Positions 37,482 through 48,315 are shown, numbered from the stretch's first letter. The stretch: 64,000 nt of DNA from Pluralibacter sp. UBA7423 (GCA_002470465.1 DKMD01000013.1:104489-168488); one strand, 5' to 3'. The notes: generated by a model not told the origin, from the sequence alone. A program made the numbers and translations.

Positions 37482-38279
37482 ATGCAGGACACCACAACTC
37501 AGACCGACACCACGTTCGCCCTGAACGCGGTTACTTTTCGTGTACCAGGCCGTACGCTGCTGCACCCGCTTTCGCTGACCTTTCCTCCCGGTAAAGTGAC
37601 CGGCCTTATCGGCCATAACGGTTCGGGAAAATCCACACTGCTGAAAATGTTAGGCCGTCACCAGTCACCGTCCGACGGCGATATTCTGCTTGACGGACAG
37701 CCGCTTGAGAGCTGGAACAGTAAAGCTTTTGCCCGCAAAGTTGCTTATCTGCCGCAGCAGCTGCCGCAGGCGGAAGGGATGACGGTACGCGAGCTGGTAG
37801 CGATTGGCCGCTACCCGTGGCACGGTGCGCTGGGGCGTTTCGGCATGGCGGATCGCGAAAAAGTGGAAGAGGCGATAGCGTTAGTCGGCCTGAAGCCGCT
37901 GGCCCATCGGCTGGTGGACAGCCTCTCCGGCGGCGAACGTCAGCGCGCATGGATTGCGATGCTGGTGGCGCAGGACAGCCGCTGTTTACTGCTCGACGAG
38001 CCAACTTCCGCGCTGGATATTGCTCATCAGGTCGATGTGCTGGCGCTGGTCCATCGCCTGAGCCAGCAGCGTGGCTTAACGGTGGTTGCTGTACTGCATG
38101 ATATCAACATGGCCGCGCGTTACTGCGACTACCTGGTGGCGCTGCGCGGTGGAGAAATGATTGCTCAGGGCACGCCGGAGACGCTGATGCGCGGCGAAAC
38201 GCTCGAACAGATTTACGGCATTCCGATGGGCATACTGCCGCATCCCGCAGGCGCGGCCCCGGTAAGTTTTGTCTACTGA
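37482..38279 (+). CDS. fhuC: Ferric hydroxamate ABC transporter ATPase FhuC
   Basis: ATPase driving ferric hydroxamate import through FhuB. The 265-residue protein has Walker A GHNGSGKST, Q-loop LPQQLPQ, signature LSGGERQR, Walker B CLLLDEPTSALD and the H-loop LHDIN. The open frame extends back into fhuA, but ATG at 37482 (MQDTTTQTDTTFAL) matches family start and length. Its TGA overlaps the fhuD ATG by one base (TGATG). Confidence 0.97.
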   Translation: MQDTTTQTDTTFALNAVTFRVPGRTLLHPLSLTFPPGKVTGLIGHNGSGKSTLLKMLGRHQSPSDGDILLDGQPLESWNSKAFARKVAYLPQQLPQAEGMTVRELVAIGRYPWHGALGRFGMADREKVEEAIALVGLKPLAHRLVDSLSGGERQRAWIAMLVAQDSRCLLLDEPTSALDIAHQVDVLALVHRLSQQRGLTVVAVLHDINMAARYCDYLVALRGGEMIAQGTPETLMRGETLEQIYGIPMGILPHPAGAAPVSFVY

Positions 38280-39169
38280 TGAATGATTCTCATCTGATTA
38301 GCCGTCGTCGCTTACTGACGGCGATGGCCCTGTCTCCTCTGCTCTGGCAGATGAAAAGCGCGCACGCCGCTGCGGTGGATCCGCACCGTATCGTGGCCCT
38401 CGAATGGCTGCCGGTGGAGTTGCTGCTGGCGCTGGGCATCACGCCTTATGGCGTCGCTGATATCCCTAATTACAACCTGTGGGTGAACGAACCGACGCTG
38501 CCTGCGTCGGTTATTGACGTTGGCCTGCGCACTGAACCCAATCTTGAACTGCTGACCGAAATGAAGCCGTCCTACATGTTCTGGTCGGCTGGCTATGGCC
38601 CGGCGCCGGAAAAGCTGGCGCGTATCGCGCCGGGGCGCGGTTTTAACTTCAGCGATGGCAGACACCCGCTTGCCAATGCCCGTCAGTCGCTTCTCGAAAT
38701 GGGACAGCTGTTGGGGATGGACAAACAGGCTCGCGCACATCTTACGCATTTTGACGAATTCGTGGCGCAGCGCAAACCGCGCTTTGCCGCCCGAGGCAGC
38801 CGTCCGCTGTTGATGATCACGCTGCTCGATGCCCGCCACGTGCTGGCTTTCGGGCCAAACTGTCTGTTCCAGCAAATCCTTGATGATTACGGGATTGTTA
38901 ACGTCTGGCAGGGGGAAACCAACTTCTGGGGCAGTCAGGTGGTGGGTATTGACCGGCTCGGCGTGTTTAAAGATGCTGATGTGATCTGCTTCGATCACGG
39001 CAACGAAGCTGATATGCAAAAGCTAATGGCAACCCCGCTGTGGCAGGCGATGCCGTTTGTTCGTCAAAATCGTTTCCAGCGCGTACCCGCCGTGTGGTTC
39101 TACGGCGCGACGCTCTCGGTGATGAACTTTGTCCGCATTCTTGATAACGCGCTGGGAGGCAAGGCATGA
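38279..39169 (+). CDS. fhuD: Ferric hydroxamate periplasmic binding protein FhuD
   Basis: Class III binding protein that delivers ferric hydroxamates to FhuBC. The 296-residue precursor carries a twin-arginine signal (ISRRRLLTAMALSPLLWQ, cleavage near AHAA). The mature part has the binding-protein pattern RIVALEWLPVELLLALG and WQGETNFWG. Start overlaps fhuC stop by one base and stop overlaps fhuB start (ATGA), so the three genes are coupled. Confidence 0.97.
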   Translation: MNDSHLISRRRLLTAMALSPLLWQMKSAHAAAVDPHRIVALEWLPVELLLALGITPYGVADIPNYNLWVNEPTLPASVIDVGLRTEPNLELLTEMKPSYMFWSAGYGPAPEKLARIAPGRGFNFSDGRHPLANARQSLLEMGQLLGMDKQARAHLTHFDEFVAQRKPRFAARGSRPLLMITLLDARHVLAFGPNCLFQQILDDYGIVNVWQGETNFWGSQVVGIDRLGVFKDADVICFDHGNEADMQKLMATPLWQAMPFVRQNRFQRVPAVWFYGATLSVMNFVRILDNALGGKA

Positions 39170-41148
39170 GGCCGCGTATCGCGCGCTTCCCGGCGCTGCT
39201 GCTTCTGGGATTGTTTATCGCCTCAGCCTGGCTGAGCTGGCACAATTTTAACGTCGCGCTGCCGCGTGCTCAGTGGCGCGAAGCACTCTGGCAGCCTGAT
39301 ATCGACAGCATCAGCCAGATGCTGTTCCACTACAGCTTATTGCCGCGACTGGTGATTTCCCTGCTGGTAGGGGCAGGTCTCGGGCTGGTTGGCGTGCTGT
39401 TCCAGCAGGTGCTGCGTAACCCGTTAGCGGAACCGACCACGCTCGGCGTGGCAACCGGCGCACAACTTGGGATCACCATTACTACGCTGTGGGTGCTGCC
39501 CGGTGCGTTTTCCACGCAGTTTGCTGCTCTGGCGGGCGCTTGCATCGTTGGGGCGCTGGTGTTCGGCGTCTCCTGGGGCAAACGTCTTTCGCCGGTGACG
39601 CTGATCCTCGCCGGGCTGGTCGTCAGCATGTACTGCGGGGCGGTGAATCAGCTGCTGGTGATTTTCCATCACGACCAGCTGCAAAGCATGTTCCTCTGGA
39701 GCACCGGGACGCTGACGCAAACCGACTGGAGCGTGGTGCAGCAGCTGTGGCCGCAGCTGCTCGGCGGCGTGATGCTGACCCTGCTTTTGCTGCGGCCGCT
39801 GACCCTGATGGGGCTGGACGACGGCGTGGCGCGCAATCTCGGGCTGGCGCTGTCTCTGGCGCGCCTGGGCGCATTGACGCTGGCTATCGCGATCAGCGCT
39901 CTGCTGGTCAATGCCGTGGGTATTATCGGTTTTATCGGCCTGTTCGCACCGCTGCTGGCGAAAATGCTTGGCGCGCGTCGCCTGCTGGCTCGCCTGATGC
40001 TCGCACCGTTGATTGGTGCGCTGATCCTCTGGCTATCCGATCAGATTATCCTCTGGCTCTCGACGGTGTGGATGGAAGTCTCTACCGGTTCCGTGACGGC
40101 GCTGATTGGCGCACCGCTGCTGCTGTGGCTGCTGCCGCGCCTGCGTAGCATCAGCGCGCCGGCGATGAACGCGGGCGATCGTATTTACAGCGAACGGCAG
40201 CGAGTGCTGACCTGGTCGCTTGTTGGGGCTGGGGTTCTGCTACTTGGGATGCTTGTCGCGCTGACGCTGGGGCGTGACGCCCACGGCTGGCACTGGGCGA
40301 GTGGCGATCTTCTCAATGCATTGATGGAATGGCGTGCACCGCGCATTCTGGCGGCTCTGATCGCCGGGATGATGCTGGCGGTAGCCGGATGCATTATTCA
40401 GCGCCTGACCGGCAATCCAATGGCGAGCCCGGAAGTATTGGGGATCTCATCCGGTGCCGCGTTCGGCGTGGTGCTGATGCTCTTCTTTGTGCCGGGCAAC
40501 GCCTTTGGCTGGCTGCTGCCAGCAGGCAGTCTTGGAGCCGCAGCAACGCTGATGATCATTTTGATTGCTGCCGGGCGGGGCGGTTTTTCTCCGCACCGAA
40601 TGCTGCTGGCCGGTATGGCGCTCAGCACCGCGTTTACCATGCTGCTGATGATGCTCCAGGCGAGCGGCGATCCGCGCATGGCGCAAATTCTCACCTGGAT
40701 TTCCGGTTCGACGTATAACGCCTCTTACGAGCAGGTCTGGCGCACGGGGCTGGTGATGATCGTGCTGCTGGCTGCGGCACCGTTGTGTCGACGCTGGCTG
40801 ACGATTCTGCCGCTCGGTGGTGACACCGCTCGAGCCGTTGGCATGGCACTGACGCCGACCCGCGTTCTTCTGCTGCTGCTGGCGGCAAGCCTGACGGCAA
40901 CCGCCACAATGACCATCGGCCCGCTGAGCTTTATTGGTCTGATGGCGCCGCATATTGCGCGGATGATGGGCTTCCGTCGTACGATGCCGCACATGATCCT
41001 GTCGGCGTTAGTCGGGGGGATTTTGCTGGTGTTTGCGGACTGGTGTGGTCGTATGCTGCTGTTCCCGTACCAGATCCCGGCGGGGCTGCTGTCGACGTTT
41101 ATCGGCGCGCCGTACTTTATTTATTTGCTGAGGAAGCAGAGCCGGTAA
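39166..41148 (+). CDS. fhuB: Ferric hydroxamate ABC permease FhuB (fused double permease)
   Basis: Inner-membrane permease in which two FecCD-type halves are fused in one 660-residue chain, each about 330 residues with ten helices. Halves show matching motifs: RNPLAEPTTLGVATGAQLG in the first and GNPMASPEVLGISSGAAFG in the second; GFIGLFAPLLAKML and SFIGLMAPHIARMM are the ATPase-contact loops. Starts at ATG 39166, overlapping fhuD. It ends the operon, followed by repeat copy F. Confidence 0.97.
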   Translation: MRPRIARFPALLLLGLFIASAWLSWHNFNVALPRAQWREALWQPDIDSISQMLFHYSLLPRLVISLLVGAGLGLVGVLFQQVLRNPLAEPTTLGVATGAQLGITITTLWVLPGAFSTQFAALAGACIVGALVFGVSWGKRLSPVTLILAGLVVSMYCGAVNQLLVIFHHDQLQSMFLWSTGTLTQTDWSVVQQLWPQLLGGVMLTLLLLRPLTLMGLDDGVARNLGLALSLARLGALTLAIAISALLVNAVGIIGFIGLFAPLLAKMLGARRLLARLMLAPLIGALILWLSDQIILWLSTVWMEVSTGSVTALIGAPLLLWLLPRLRSISAPAMNAGDRIYSERQRVLTWSLVGAGVLLLGMLVALTLGRDAHGWHWASGDLLNALMEWRAPRILAALIAGMMLAVAGCIIQRLTGNPMASPEVLGISSGAAFGVVLMLFFVPGNAFGWLLPAGSLGAAATLMIILIAAGRGGFSPHRMLLAGMALSTAFTMLLMMLQASGDPRMAQILTWISGSTYNASYEQVWRTGLVMIVLLAAAPLCRRWLTILPLGGDTARAVGMALTPTRVLLLLLAASLTATATMTIGPLSFIGLMAPHIARMMGFRRTMPHMILSALVGGILLVFADWCGRMLLFPYQIPAGLLSTFIGAPYFIYLLRKQSR

Positions 41149-41163
41149 TAAAAGCACTTCCTC

Positions 41164-41246
41164 TGCGGCCTGATGCCCTCACCCCAGCCCTCTCCCACAG
41201 GGAGAGGGTGCAAAGACTAAAAACGGCAACTGAAGTTGCCGTTTTG
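41164..41246 (+). repeat. Composite palindrome-tail-terminator repeat, copy F
   Basis: TGCGGCCTGATGCCCTCACC, palindrome CCCTCTCCCACAGGGAGAGG, tail TGCAAAGACTAAAAACGG, then terminator AACGGCAAC-TGAA-GTTGCCGTTTT. It lies between convergent fhuB and hemL and touches the hemL stop. Its terminator stem equals that of copy B. Confidence 0.88.
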
Positions 41247-41248
41247 CT

Positions 41249-42529
41249 TTAGATTTTGGCAAACACCTTACGAGCCGCATCAATCGTTTTATTGATGTCT
41301 TCTTCGCTGTGCGCCACGGACATAAAGCCCGCCTCAAACGCTGACGGCGCCAGATACACGCCTTCTTCCAGCATCAGGTGGAAGAACTTTTTGAAGCGCT
41401 CCACGTCGCATTTCACCACGTCGGCGTAGCAGGTCACGGTTTTGGCGTCGGTGAAGAAAATCCCGAACATGCCGCCAACGTTGTTCACCACCAGAGGAAC
41501 ACCCGTTTCACTCGCCGCGCGTAACAGGCCGTCTGCCAGTTGGTTAGTCAGGCTGGTCAGCGTTTCATGCACGCCAGGCTGAGCGACCTCCGTCAGACAG
41601 GCAAAACCTGCCGCCATCGCAATCGGGTTACCGGAGAGCGTACCCGCCTGGTAAACCGGGCCCGTTGGGGCCAGGGCTTCCATCACTTCGCGACGTCCAC
41701 CAAACGCACCGACCGGCATACCGCCACCGATGATTTTGCCCAGACAGGTGAGGTCAGGCACCACGTCGTAGTAGTCCTGCGCGCCCGCCAGGGCGACGCG
41801 GAAGCCGGTCATCACTTCGTCGATGATAAATAGCGCGCCAAATTCGTCGCACAGCGCACGCAGGCCTGGCAGGAACGCCGGCTGCGGTGGAATGCAGTTC
41901 ATGTTGCCCGCTACGGGCTCCACGATGATGCAGGCGATCTCTTCCGGATACTGCTCAAACGCCGCGCGAACGGAATCCAGATCGTTATAAGTGCAGGTCA
42001 GGGTGTGCTTCGCGAAATCCTCTGGAACGCCCGGAGAGTTTGGCTGGCCGAGGGTCAGCGCACCGGAGCCCGCTTTCACCAGCAGGCAGTCGGCATGACC
42101 GTGATAGCAGCCTTCAAATTTGATAATTTTGTCGCGGCCGGTGAAGCCGCGCGCCAGACGGATGGCGCTCATGGTGGCTTCGGTACCGGAGTTCACCATA
42201 CGAACCATGTCCATGGTCGGCACCAGTTCGGTAACCAGCTCCGCCATTTTGACTTCCATTTCGGTCGGTGCGCCGAAGCTCAGACCGCGCGTTGCGGCTT
42301 CAATCACCGCGTCGCGGATGGCCGGGTGGTTATGACCCAGCACCATTGGGCCCCAGGAACCGACATAGTCGATGTAGGCCTTGCCGTCCACATCGTATAA
42401 ATACGCGCCATCGGCACGTTCAATAAACAGCGGGGTGCCGCCGACGCCGGTAAAGGCGCGGACCGGAGAGTTGACGCCGCCGGGGATCAGTTCGCGCGCC
42501 GCGCTGTAGAGGTTCTCAGATTTGCTCAT
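41249..42529 (-). CDS. hemL: Glutamate-1-semialdehyde 2,1-aminomutase
   Basis: PLP-dependent enzyme that makes 5-aminolevulinate for haem and sirohaem by the C5 pathway. The 426-residue protein has the GVNSPVRAF start, substrate region [13 protein letters not shown], cofactor region [19 protein letters not shown], and the PLP lysine in [11 protein letters not shown] (about 265). It is convergent with fhuB and divergent from clcA. Confidence 0.97.
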   Translation of the reverse strand: MSKSENLYSAARELIPGGVNSPVRAFTGVGGTPLFIERADGAYLYDVDGKAYIDYVGSWGPMVLGHNHPAIRDAVIEAATRGLSFGAPTEMEVKMAELVTELVPTMDMVRMVNSGTEATMSAIRLARGFTGRDKIIKFEGCYHGHADCLLVKAGSGALTLGQPNSPGVPEDFAKHTLTCTYNDLDSVRAAFEQYPEEIACIIVEPVAGNMNCIPPQPAFLPGLRALCDEFGALFIIDEVMTGFRVALAGAQDYYDVVPDLTCLGKIIGGGMPVGAFGGRREVMEALAPTGPVYQAGTLSGNPIAMAAGFACLTEVAQPGVHETLTSLTNQLADGLLRAASETGVPLVVNNVGGMFGIFFTDAKTVTCYADVVKCDVERFKKFFHLMLEEGVYLAPSAFEAGFMSVAHSEEDINKTIDAARKVFAKI

Positions 42530-42709
42530 TGCGAGGGTCCTGGTTCGTAGAAAGCGTGTTAGCCGACTATTCTAAGGTATTCCAGGAAAGTTATGAAAGT
42601 TTTGCCCAATTGAAACAATGTCATTCTGAAGGACTTTTAACGCGACGTACCGCCGCAGGCTGGTTACAATGCGCGCTGCAATTTGTATTACCAATAAATG
42701 ATTAATGGC

Positions 42710-44128
42710 ATGAAAGCAGAAACGCCCTCTTTTGAATCACAGCAAATCGTTCGTTTGCGCCGCGGGGATGCGGTTCGTCGTTTAGTTCGCAGGGATAAAA
42801 CGCCGTTGGCAATTCTGCTGATGGCCGCCGTCGTCGGTACGCTGGCGGGGCTGGTCGGTGTTGCGTTTGAGAAAGCCGTTAACTGGGTGCAGAATGTGCG
42901 AATTGGCACGCTGGCCCAGGCAGCGAATCACTGGTTTTGGGTCTGGCCGCTGGCCTTTATTCTTTCCGCGTTGCTGGCGATGGTCGGTTATTACCTGGTG
43001 CGCCGCTTTGCGCCAGAAGCGGGTGGTTCCGGCATTCCTGAAATCGAAGGGGCGCTCGAAGAGCTTCGCCCGGTGCGCTGGTGGCGTGTGCTGCCGGTGA
43101 AGTTTATCGGCGGCATGGGTACGCTTGGTGCCGGAATGGTGCTGGGGCGAGAAGGGCCGACGGTACAGCTCGGTGGCAATATCGGGCGCATGGTGCTCGA
43201 TATTTTCCGGCTACGAACGGCCGAGGCGCGTCATTCGCTGCTGGCGACCGGTGCGGCGGCGGGTCTTGCGGCGGCGTTTAACGCACCGCTGGCGGGGATC
43301 CTGTTTATCATCGAAGAGATGCGCCCGCAGTTTCGCTACAACCTGATTTCCATCAAGGCCGTGTTTATCGGCGTTATTATGTCCAGCGTGGTGTTCCGTA
43401 TCTTTAACGGGGAAACGGCGGTGATTGAGGTGGGCAAGCTCGCCAACGCGCCGGTCAACACGCTGTGGCTGTACCTCGTCCTGGGGATGATTTTTGGCTG
43501 CTTCGGCCCGCTGTTCAATAGCCTGGTGCTGCGCACGCAGGATATGTTCCAGCGCATCCACGGCGGCAATGTCAAAAAATGGGTGCTGATTGGCGGCCTG
43601 CTTGGCGGCATCTGCGGCGTACTTGGGCTAATCGAGCCTGAAGCGGCAGGCGGTGGCTTTAACCTGATTCCGATTGCGGCGGCGGGGAATTACACCGTTG
43701 GCCTGCTGATGTTTATCTTTATTGCCCGCGTCGTCACCACGCTGCTCTGTTTTTCATCAGGGGCACCAGGCGGGATTTTTGCGCCGATGCTGGCGCTGGG
43801 CACGCTTTTAGGTACGGCATTTGGCATGGCTGCGACCGCGTGGTTCCCGGCATATCATCTTGAGCCGGGCACCTTTGCGATTGCCGGAATGGGGGCCTTG
43901 TTCGCCGCTTCGGTGCGTGCCCCGCTGACCGGGATCGTGCTGGTGCTGGAAATGACCGACAATTATCAGCTCATTTTGCCAATGATTATTACCTGTCTTG
44001 GCGCAACACTGTTGGCACAATTCCTCGGCGGCAAGCCGCTTTATTCCTCGATCCTGGCGCGAACGCTGGCGAAGCAGGAGGCCGAAAACGCGGCGAAAGA
44101 GAAACAGCCCGTCGGGGAGAATACTTGA
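42710..44128 (+). CDS. clcA: H+/Cl- exchange transporter ClcA
   Basis: CLC-family antiporter, supporting extreme acid resistance in E. coli. The 472-residue protein has about 18 helices and the three chloride-site motifs: [25 protein letters not shown] (gating Glu, E148 in E. coli) and [14 protein letters not shown]; the internal proton Glu is in [12 protein letters not shown], and the site Tyr is in GKPLYSSI. Two nearby ATG codons exist (42698, 42710); the second gives the family start MKAETPS. A TGGTTACAAT element at 42661-42670 is a candidate extended -10. Confidence 0.96.
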   Translation: MKAETPSFESQQIVRLRRGDAVRRLVRRDKTPLAILLMAAVVGTLAGLVGVAFEKAVNWVQNVRIGTLAQAANHWFWVWPLAFILSALLAMVGYYLVRRFAPEAGGSGIPEIEGALEELRPVRWWRVLPVKFIGGMGTLGAGMVLGREGPTVQLGGNIGRMVLDIFRLRTAEARHSLLATGAAAGLAAAFNAPLAGILFIIEEMRPQFRYNLISIKAVFIGVIMSSVVFRIFNGETAVIEVGKLANAPVNTLWLYLVLGMIFGCFGPLFNSLVLRTQDMFQRIHGGNVKKWVLIGGLLGGICGVLGLIEPEAAGGGFNLIPIAAAGNYTVGLLMFIFIARVVTTLLCFSSGAPGGIFAPMLALGTLLGTAFGMAATAWFPAYHLEPGTFAIAGMGALFAASVRAPLTGIVLVLEMTDNYQLILPMIITCLGATLLAQFLGGKPLYSSILARTLAKQEAENAAKEKQPVGENT

Positions 44129-44206
44129 ACGATTTAGTCAGGTATTGGATAATGAGCGAAAAGACCCGGCGAGTTGTCAGGCCTGGTGAATTAACTGGAG
44201 TAAGAA

Positions 44207-44551
44207 ATGAGTGATGACGTAGCGCTGCCGCTGCAGTTTACTGACGCGGCCGCCAGCAAAGTAAAAAACCTGATTGCCGATGAAGACAATCCGAATCTGA
44301 AACTGCGCGTCTATATCACCGGCGGTGGTTGCAGCGGGTTCCAGTACGGCTTCACCTTTGACGATCAGATCAACGACGGTGACATGACCATCGAGAAACA
44401 GGGCGTTGGCCTGGTGGTCGACCCGATGAGCCTGCAATATCTGGTTGGTGGCTCTGTGGATTACACCGAAGGTCTGGAAGGTTCACGTTTTATCGTGACC
44501 AACCCGAACGCCAAAAGCACCTGTGGGTGCGGGTCTTCGTTTAGCGTCTGA
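44207..44551 (+). CDS. erpA: Iron-sulfur cluster insertion protein ErpA (A-type carrier)
   Basis: Carries Fe-S clusters to apo-proteins, including the isoprenoid enzymes IspG/IspH in E. coli. The 114-residue protein has the three conserved cysteines of A-type carriers: Cys42 in [10 protein letters not shown] and Cys106/Cys108 in [10 protein letters not shown] strong TGGAGTAAGAA ribosome-binding site precedes the ATG. A bidirectional terminator separates it from the convergent yadS. Confidence 0.97.
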   Translation: MSDDVALPLQFTDAAASKVKNLIADEDNPNLKLRVYITGGGCSGFQYGFTFDDQINDGDMTIEKQGVGLVVDPMSLQYLVGGSVDYTEGLEGSRFIVTNPNAKSTCGCGSSFSV

Positions 44552-44565
44552 GAATGATGTCGACA

Positions 44566-44595
44566 CAAAAAAGCCGCTGATTTCAGCGGCTTTTT
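44566..44595. terminator. Bidirectional terminator between erpA and yadS
   Basis: AAAAAAGCCGCTGA-TT-TCAGCGGCTTTTT has A- and T-runs on both sides. It can serve erpA on the plus strand and yadS on the minus strand. Confidence 0.9.
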
Positions 44596-44596
44596 G

Positions 44597-45220
44597 CTAT
44601 CTGCTGTTTTCATCCAGCGCAAACGTCGGCAGCTTCAGGTGCCAGCGAATGGCCGCAAGGCGTATCATCAGCGTCACCAGCATGCCGAACATGGCGGCGT
44701 TTTCCAGCGACATGTTAAACGTGTAATGGGCGGTGGCATGCACAATTCCCCCGACAATACAGGCCGTGGCGTAGATTTCAGTTCGCAGGATCATAGGCAC
44801 TTCTCGTGCCAGCACGTCGCGAATAATGCCGCCGCCGACGCCAGTGATCACGCCCATGCAGATGGCGACCATCGGTCCGGTTCCGGCAATAAAGGCTTTG
44901 TTAACCCCGATGCCAACAAACACCGCAAGGCCTACGGCATCCAGCACTGGCAAAATCCATTTGGGTAAACGGCGAGGCTGACGTACCAGCAGGATGGTCA
45001 GCATGCTGGTGACCATCGCCACGACCAGATCGGTAGGGTCTTTCACCCAGAACACCGGGCCGTTGGCCAGCGCCATATCACGAATGGTCCCGCCACCGAC
45101 GGCGGTGACCACGCCAAGCACCAGCACGCCAAAAGGATCCATCCGTAGTTTACCGGCCAGCAGCACGCCGGAGATGGCAAATACGGCGGTCCCGACAATA
45201 TCCAGCCAATAGACAAGCAT
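44597..45220 (-). CDS. yadS: Inner-membrane protein YadS (UPF0126 / TRIC-type channel family)
   Basis: A 207-residue membrane protein with about seven helices made of two repeated halves, each with the motif GGGTIRDMAL or GGGIIRDVLA (about 42-51 and 128-137). This family is related to TRIC cation channels; some bacterial relatives transport glycine. The role here is unknown. It lies 14 bases after btuF on the minus strand, so mtnN-btuF-yadS look like one operon. Confidence 0.93.
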   Translation of the reverse strand: MLVYWLDIVGTAVFAISGVLLAGKLRMDPFGVLVLGVVTAVGGGTIRDMALANGPVFWVKDPTDLVVAMVTSMLTILLVRQPRRLPKWILPVLDAVGLAVFVGIGVNKAFIAGTGPMVAICMGVITGVGGGIIRDVLAREVPMILRTEIYATACIVGGIVHATAHYTFNMSLENAAMFGMLVTLMIRLAAIRWHLKLPTFALDENSR

Positions 45221-45234
45221 TGATCCGTTTCCCG

Positions 45235-46035
45235 TTAATTGACCTGCGCCATCGCGGTGCAGAGCTGTTTTGCGGCGAGGATAATACGCGGGGATGCACG
45301 TTCAAACCAGTCGCTGTTCACAGGAATCACCGGAATGTTGAGTTGACCCCGCCAGTAACTTTCAATTTTGTTGCTTTCAGCCTTGCTGCCTGCAGTAATA
45401 ATCAGCTGAGGCTGGCGTGCCAGCACCTGCTCACGGCTGACCTGTGGCCAGGGCACCCGGCTGTTGGCGAAGATATTGTTGCCGCCGCAGGCCTCGATAA
45501 TTTCGTTCTGGATGGAGTCTTTATTACTGGTAAAGAGGGGGTTGGTGCCAAATTGCAGGAAAACGGTTCTCTTGCTGTCGTGAGCGTGTGCACGCTTCAG
45601 TGCGGCAAATTCATCGCGCAGAGATTTTGCGGCAAGCTTTGCCTGCTGTGGTTTTGGGCTCCATGCCGCGAGCTGCTGTAGCGTGTCGGCAATTTGCTCC
45701 ACGCTGCTCGTCTCGACCCAGATTATTTTGATCCCCAACGCACTCAGCTGGTTCACCTGCCGTTCAGCATTACCGCCGCGCCATGCCAGCACCACATCGG
45801 GTTTAAGTGAGACGATACGCTCGAGATTCATTCCCTGCCAGTTGGCGACTTCTTCAATCCCTTTGGCCTCAGGTGGGAAATCCGAAAAACTGCTCACGCC
45901 GACAGGCGTAATGCCTGCGGCAAATGCCAGCTCGGTATTAGCGGGGGAGAGGGAGATAACCCTCGGCGCAGCCATCAGCCACGCCGGAAGGGTCAACAGC
46001 AGGGCGATAAACCCTGAAGTGAGGTGCTTACGCAT
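45235..46035 (-). CDS. btuF: Vitamin B12 periplasmic binding protein BtuF
   Basis: Delivers cobalamin to the BtuCD importer, whose genes are not in the window. The 266-residue precursor has a signal peptide (about 1-22, ending LMAA), and the class III binding-protein pattern [35 protein letters not shown] and [12 protein letters not shown], ending with [17 protein letters not shown]. The ATG overlaps the end of mtnN by 8 bases. Confidence 0.95.
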   Translation of the reverse strand: MRKHLTSGFIALLLTLPAWLMAAPRVISLSPANTELAFAAGITPVGVSSFSDFPPEAKGIEEVANWQGMNLERIVSLKPDVVLAWRGGNAERQVNQLSALGIKIIWVETSSVEQIADTLQQLAAWSPKPQQAKLAAKSLRDEFAALKRAHAHDSKRTVFLQFGTNPLFTSNKDSIQNEIIEACGGNNIFANSRVPWPQVSREQVLARQPQLIITAGSKAESNKIESYWRGQLNIPVIPVNSDWFERASPRIILAAKQLCTAMAQVN

Positions 46036-46726
46036 TCGCCAGGTTCTGAACCAGGGTTTCCACCATCAGGCTGGACTGTTTGGCGGCGACGGCGAGGAAC
46101 TCGTCGAAGCTCAGGTGCGACTGCTGATCGGCCACGTCAGAAATGGCGCGAACGACCACGAACGGCACACCGAAGTTGTGGCAAACGTGCGCGATAGCGG
46201 TGGCTTCCATTTCGACGGCAACGGCCTGCGGGAAGTTGTGGCGAATTTTGGCCAGGCCAACGGAGCCATTGATGAATGCGTCACCGCTGACGATCAGGCC
46301 ACGTACCGCATTCAGGTTGAGCTGTTTGATGCAGCTTTCCGCTGCTTCGATCAGTTTGCTGTCGGCGGCAAACGCTGCCGGGCAGCCCGGAAGCTGGCCG
46401 TATTCGTAGCCGAACGCGGTGACGTCGGCATCGTGATAGCGGGTTTCATCGGAGACCACGATATCGCCGACTTTCAGCGTTGATGCGAGACCGCCCGCAG
46501 AACCGGTGTTGATGATGGCGTCTGGCTTGCACAGTTCAATCAGCAGGGCAGCCCCCATCGCGGCGGCCACTTTGCCGATCCCTGATTTCAGCAGCGCAAC
46601 GTCAGCGCCGTTCAGCTGGCCGGTGTAGATTTCGCTGCCGCCAATGGTGAGGGTCTGACGGTTCTGGATCTTGTCACGCAGCAGCGTCACTTCTTCTTCC
46701 ATTGCACCAATAATGCCGATTTTCAT
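46028..46726 (-). CDS. mtnN: 5'-methylthioadenosine/S-adenosylhomocysteine nucleosidase
   Basis: Cleaves methylthioadenosine, S-adenosylhomocysteine and 5'-deoxyadenosine; it also yields the AI-2 precursor. The 232-residue protein has GAMEEEV (catalytic Glu12), the purine phosphorylase pattern [20 protein letters not shown] (Glu about 174) and VRAISDVA (Asp about 197). It recycles the by-product of the spermidine synthase reaction encoded at 11.8 kb. It overlaps btuF and is divergent from dgt. Confidence 0.97.
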   Translation of the reverse strand: MKIGIIGAMEEEVTLLRDKIQNRQTLTIGGSEIYTGQLNGADVALLKSGIGKVAAAMGAALLIELCKPDAIINTGSAGGLASTLKVGDIVVSDETRYHDADVTAFGYEYGQLPGCPAAFAADSKLIEAAESCIKQLNLNAVRGLIVSGDAFINGSVGLAKIRHNFPQAVAVEMEATAIAHVCHNFGVPFVVVRAISDVADQQSHLSFDEFLAVAAKQSSLMVETLVQNLANA

Positions 46727-46800
46727 AGATTTACTCGCGATGTTTTGGGTTTAAAGGCATAGTTTATCATGGAGCACGCATTTCCGGACCGGGAGAGGCT

Positions 46801-48315
46801 ATGGCCACAATTGATTTTCGCACAAAGATAAACTGGCACCGACGTTACCGTTCGCCACAGGGCGCGGCGACGGAGCATGAAATCCTGCGCATTTTTGAAA
46901 GCGATCGCGGGCGAATTATCAATTCTCCGGCTATTCGCCGCCTGCAGCAGAAAACGCAGGTCTTCCCGCTGGAGCGCAACGCTGCGGTGCGTACGCGGCT
47001 GACGCACTCTCTGGAAGTACAGCAGGTCGGGCGCTATATCGCCAAAGAAGTGCTGAGCCGACTGAAGGAGCGCAAGCTGCTGGAAGTCTACGGTCTTGAT
47101 GAACTCACCGGGCCGTTTGAAAGCATCGTTGAGATGGCCTGCCTGATGCACGATATCGGCAATCCGCCGTTCGGACATTTTGGCGAAGCGGCGATCAACG
47201 ACTGGTTTCGCAAGCTGCTGTGGCCCGGCGATGCGGCCAGCCAGCCGCTAAGTGAGGATCGTTGTCTGATCGATTCGCTGCGCCTGCGTGACGGCGAAGA
47301 TACGCTGAATGAATTACGTCGCCGCGTGCGCCAGGATTTGTGCCAGTTTGAGGGTAACGCCCAGGGCATTCGCCTGGTGCATACCCTGATGCGCATGAAC
47401 CTCACCTGGTCACAGGTGGGCTGTATTCTGAAGTACACTCGTCCTGCCTGGTGGCGGGGAAATCCGCCGGAAAGCCACAGTTATTTAATGAAGAAACCTG
47501 GCTACTATTTCGCCGAAGAAGCCTATATTTCAAGATTACGTAAAGAACTTGATTTGGCCCCTTACAGCCGCTTTCCATTGACGTGGATTATGGAAGCTGC
47601 CGACGATATTTCTTATTGCGTGGCCGATCTTGAAGATGCCGTGGAAAAACGCATCTTCAGCGTGGAGCAACTCTATCAGCATTTATATGACGCATGGGGT
47701 GCCCACGAAAAAGGTTCCTTGTTCTCTCAGGTTGTCGAAAACGCCTGGGAGAAATCTCGCTCTAATACGCTGAGCCGTAGCACTGAAGATCAGTTCTTTA
47801 TGTATTTGCGGGTCAATACGCTGAATAAGCTGGTGCCATTTGCGGCGCAGCGATTTATCGATAATCTGCCGCAGATATTTGCCGGGGATTTCAATCATGC
47901 GCTGCTGGAAGATGACAGCGACTTTAGCCAGCTACTTGAATTATATAAAAATGTCGCCATTAAACAGGTGTTCAGTCATCCGGACGTTGAGCAGTTGGAA
48001 CTGCAGGGATACCGCGTTATCAGCGGGCTGCTGGAGATCTACCAGCCGCTGCTAAAATTATCTCTCGCGGATTTCAATGAGCTGGTGGAAAAAGAGCGGC
48101 TTCGCCATTTGCCTATTGAAAGCCGTTTGTTCCAGAAGCTCTCAACACGACACCGGCTGGCCTATGTTGAAGCGGTGAATAAAATCCCATGCGATGCCGC
48201 TGGGTATCCACTCATGGAGTACTATTACCGCTGTCGCCTGATCCAGGATTATATCAGCGGCATGACGGACCTCTATGCATGGGATGAATATCGCCGACTG
48301 ATGGCTGTGGAATAA
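46801..48315 (+). CDS. dgt: Deoxyguanosinetriphosphate triphosphohydrolase (dGTPase)
   Basis: HD-domain enzyme releasing triphosphate from dGTP. The 504-residue protein has the HD metal ligands in [29 protein letters not shown] and [14 protein letters not shown]. Length fits the E. coli enzyme (505 aa). The divergent gap to mtnN is 74 bases. No terminator is seen immediately after it; the degP promoter follows. Confidence 0.96.
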   Translation: MATIDFRTKINWHRRYRSPQGAATEHEILRIFESDRGRIINSPAIRRLQQKTQVFPLERNAAVRTRLTHSLEVQQVGRYIAKEVLSRLKERKLLEVYGLDELTGPFESIVEMACLMHDIGNPPFGHFGEAAINDWFRKLLWPGDAASQPLSEDRCLIDSLRLRDGEDTLNELRRRVRQDLCQFEGNAQGIRLVHTLMRMNLTWSQVGCILKYTRPAWWRGNPPESHSYLMKKPGYYFAEEAYISRLRKELDLAPYSRFPLTWIMEAADDISYCVADLEDAVEKRIFSVEQLYQHLYDAWGAHEKGSLFSQVVENAWEKSRSNTLSRSTEDQFFMYLRVNTLNKLVPFAAQRFIDNLPQIFAGDFNHALLEDDSDFSQLLELYKNVAIKQVFSHPDVEQLELQGYRVISGLLEIYQPLLKLSLADFNELVEKERLRHLPIESRLFQKLSTRHRLAYVEAVNKIPCDAAGYPLMEYYYRCRLIQDYISGMTDLYAWDEYRRLMAVE

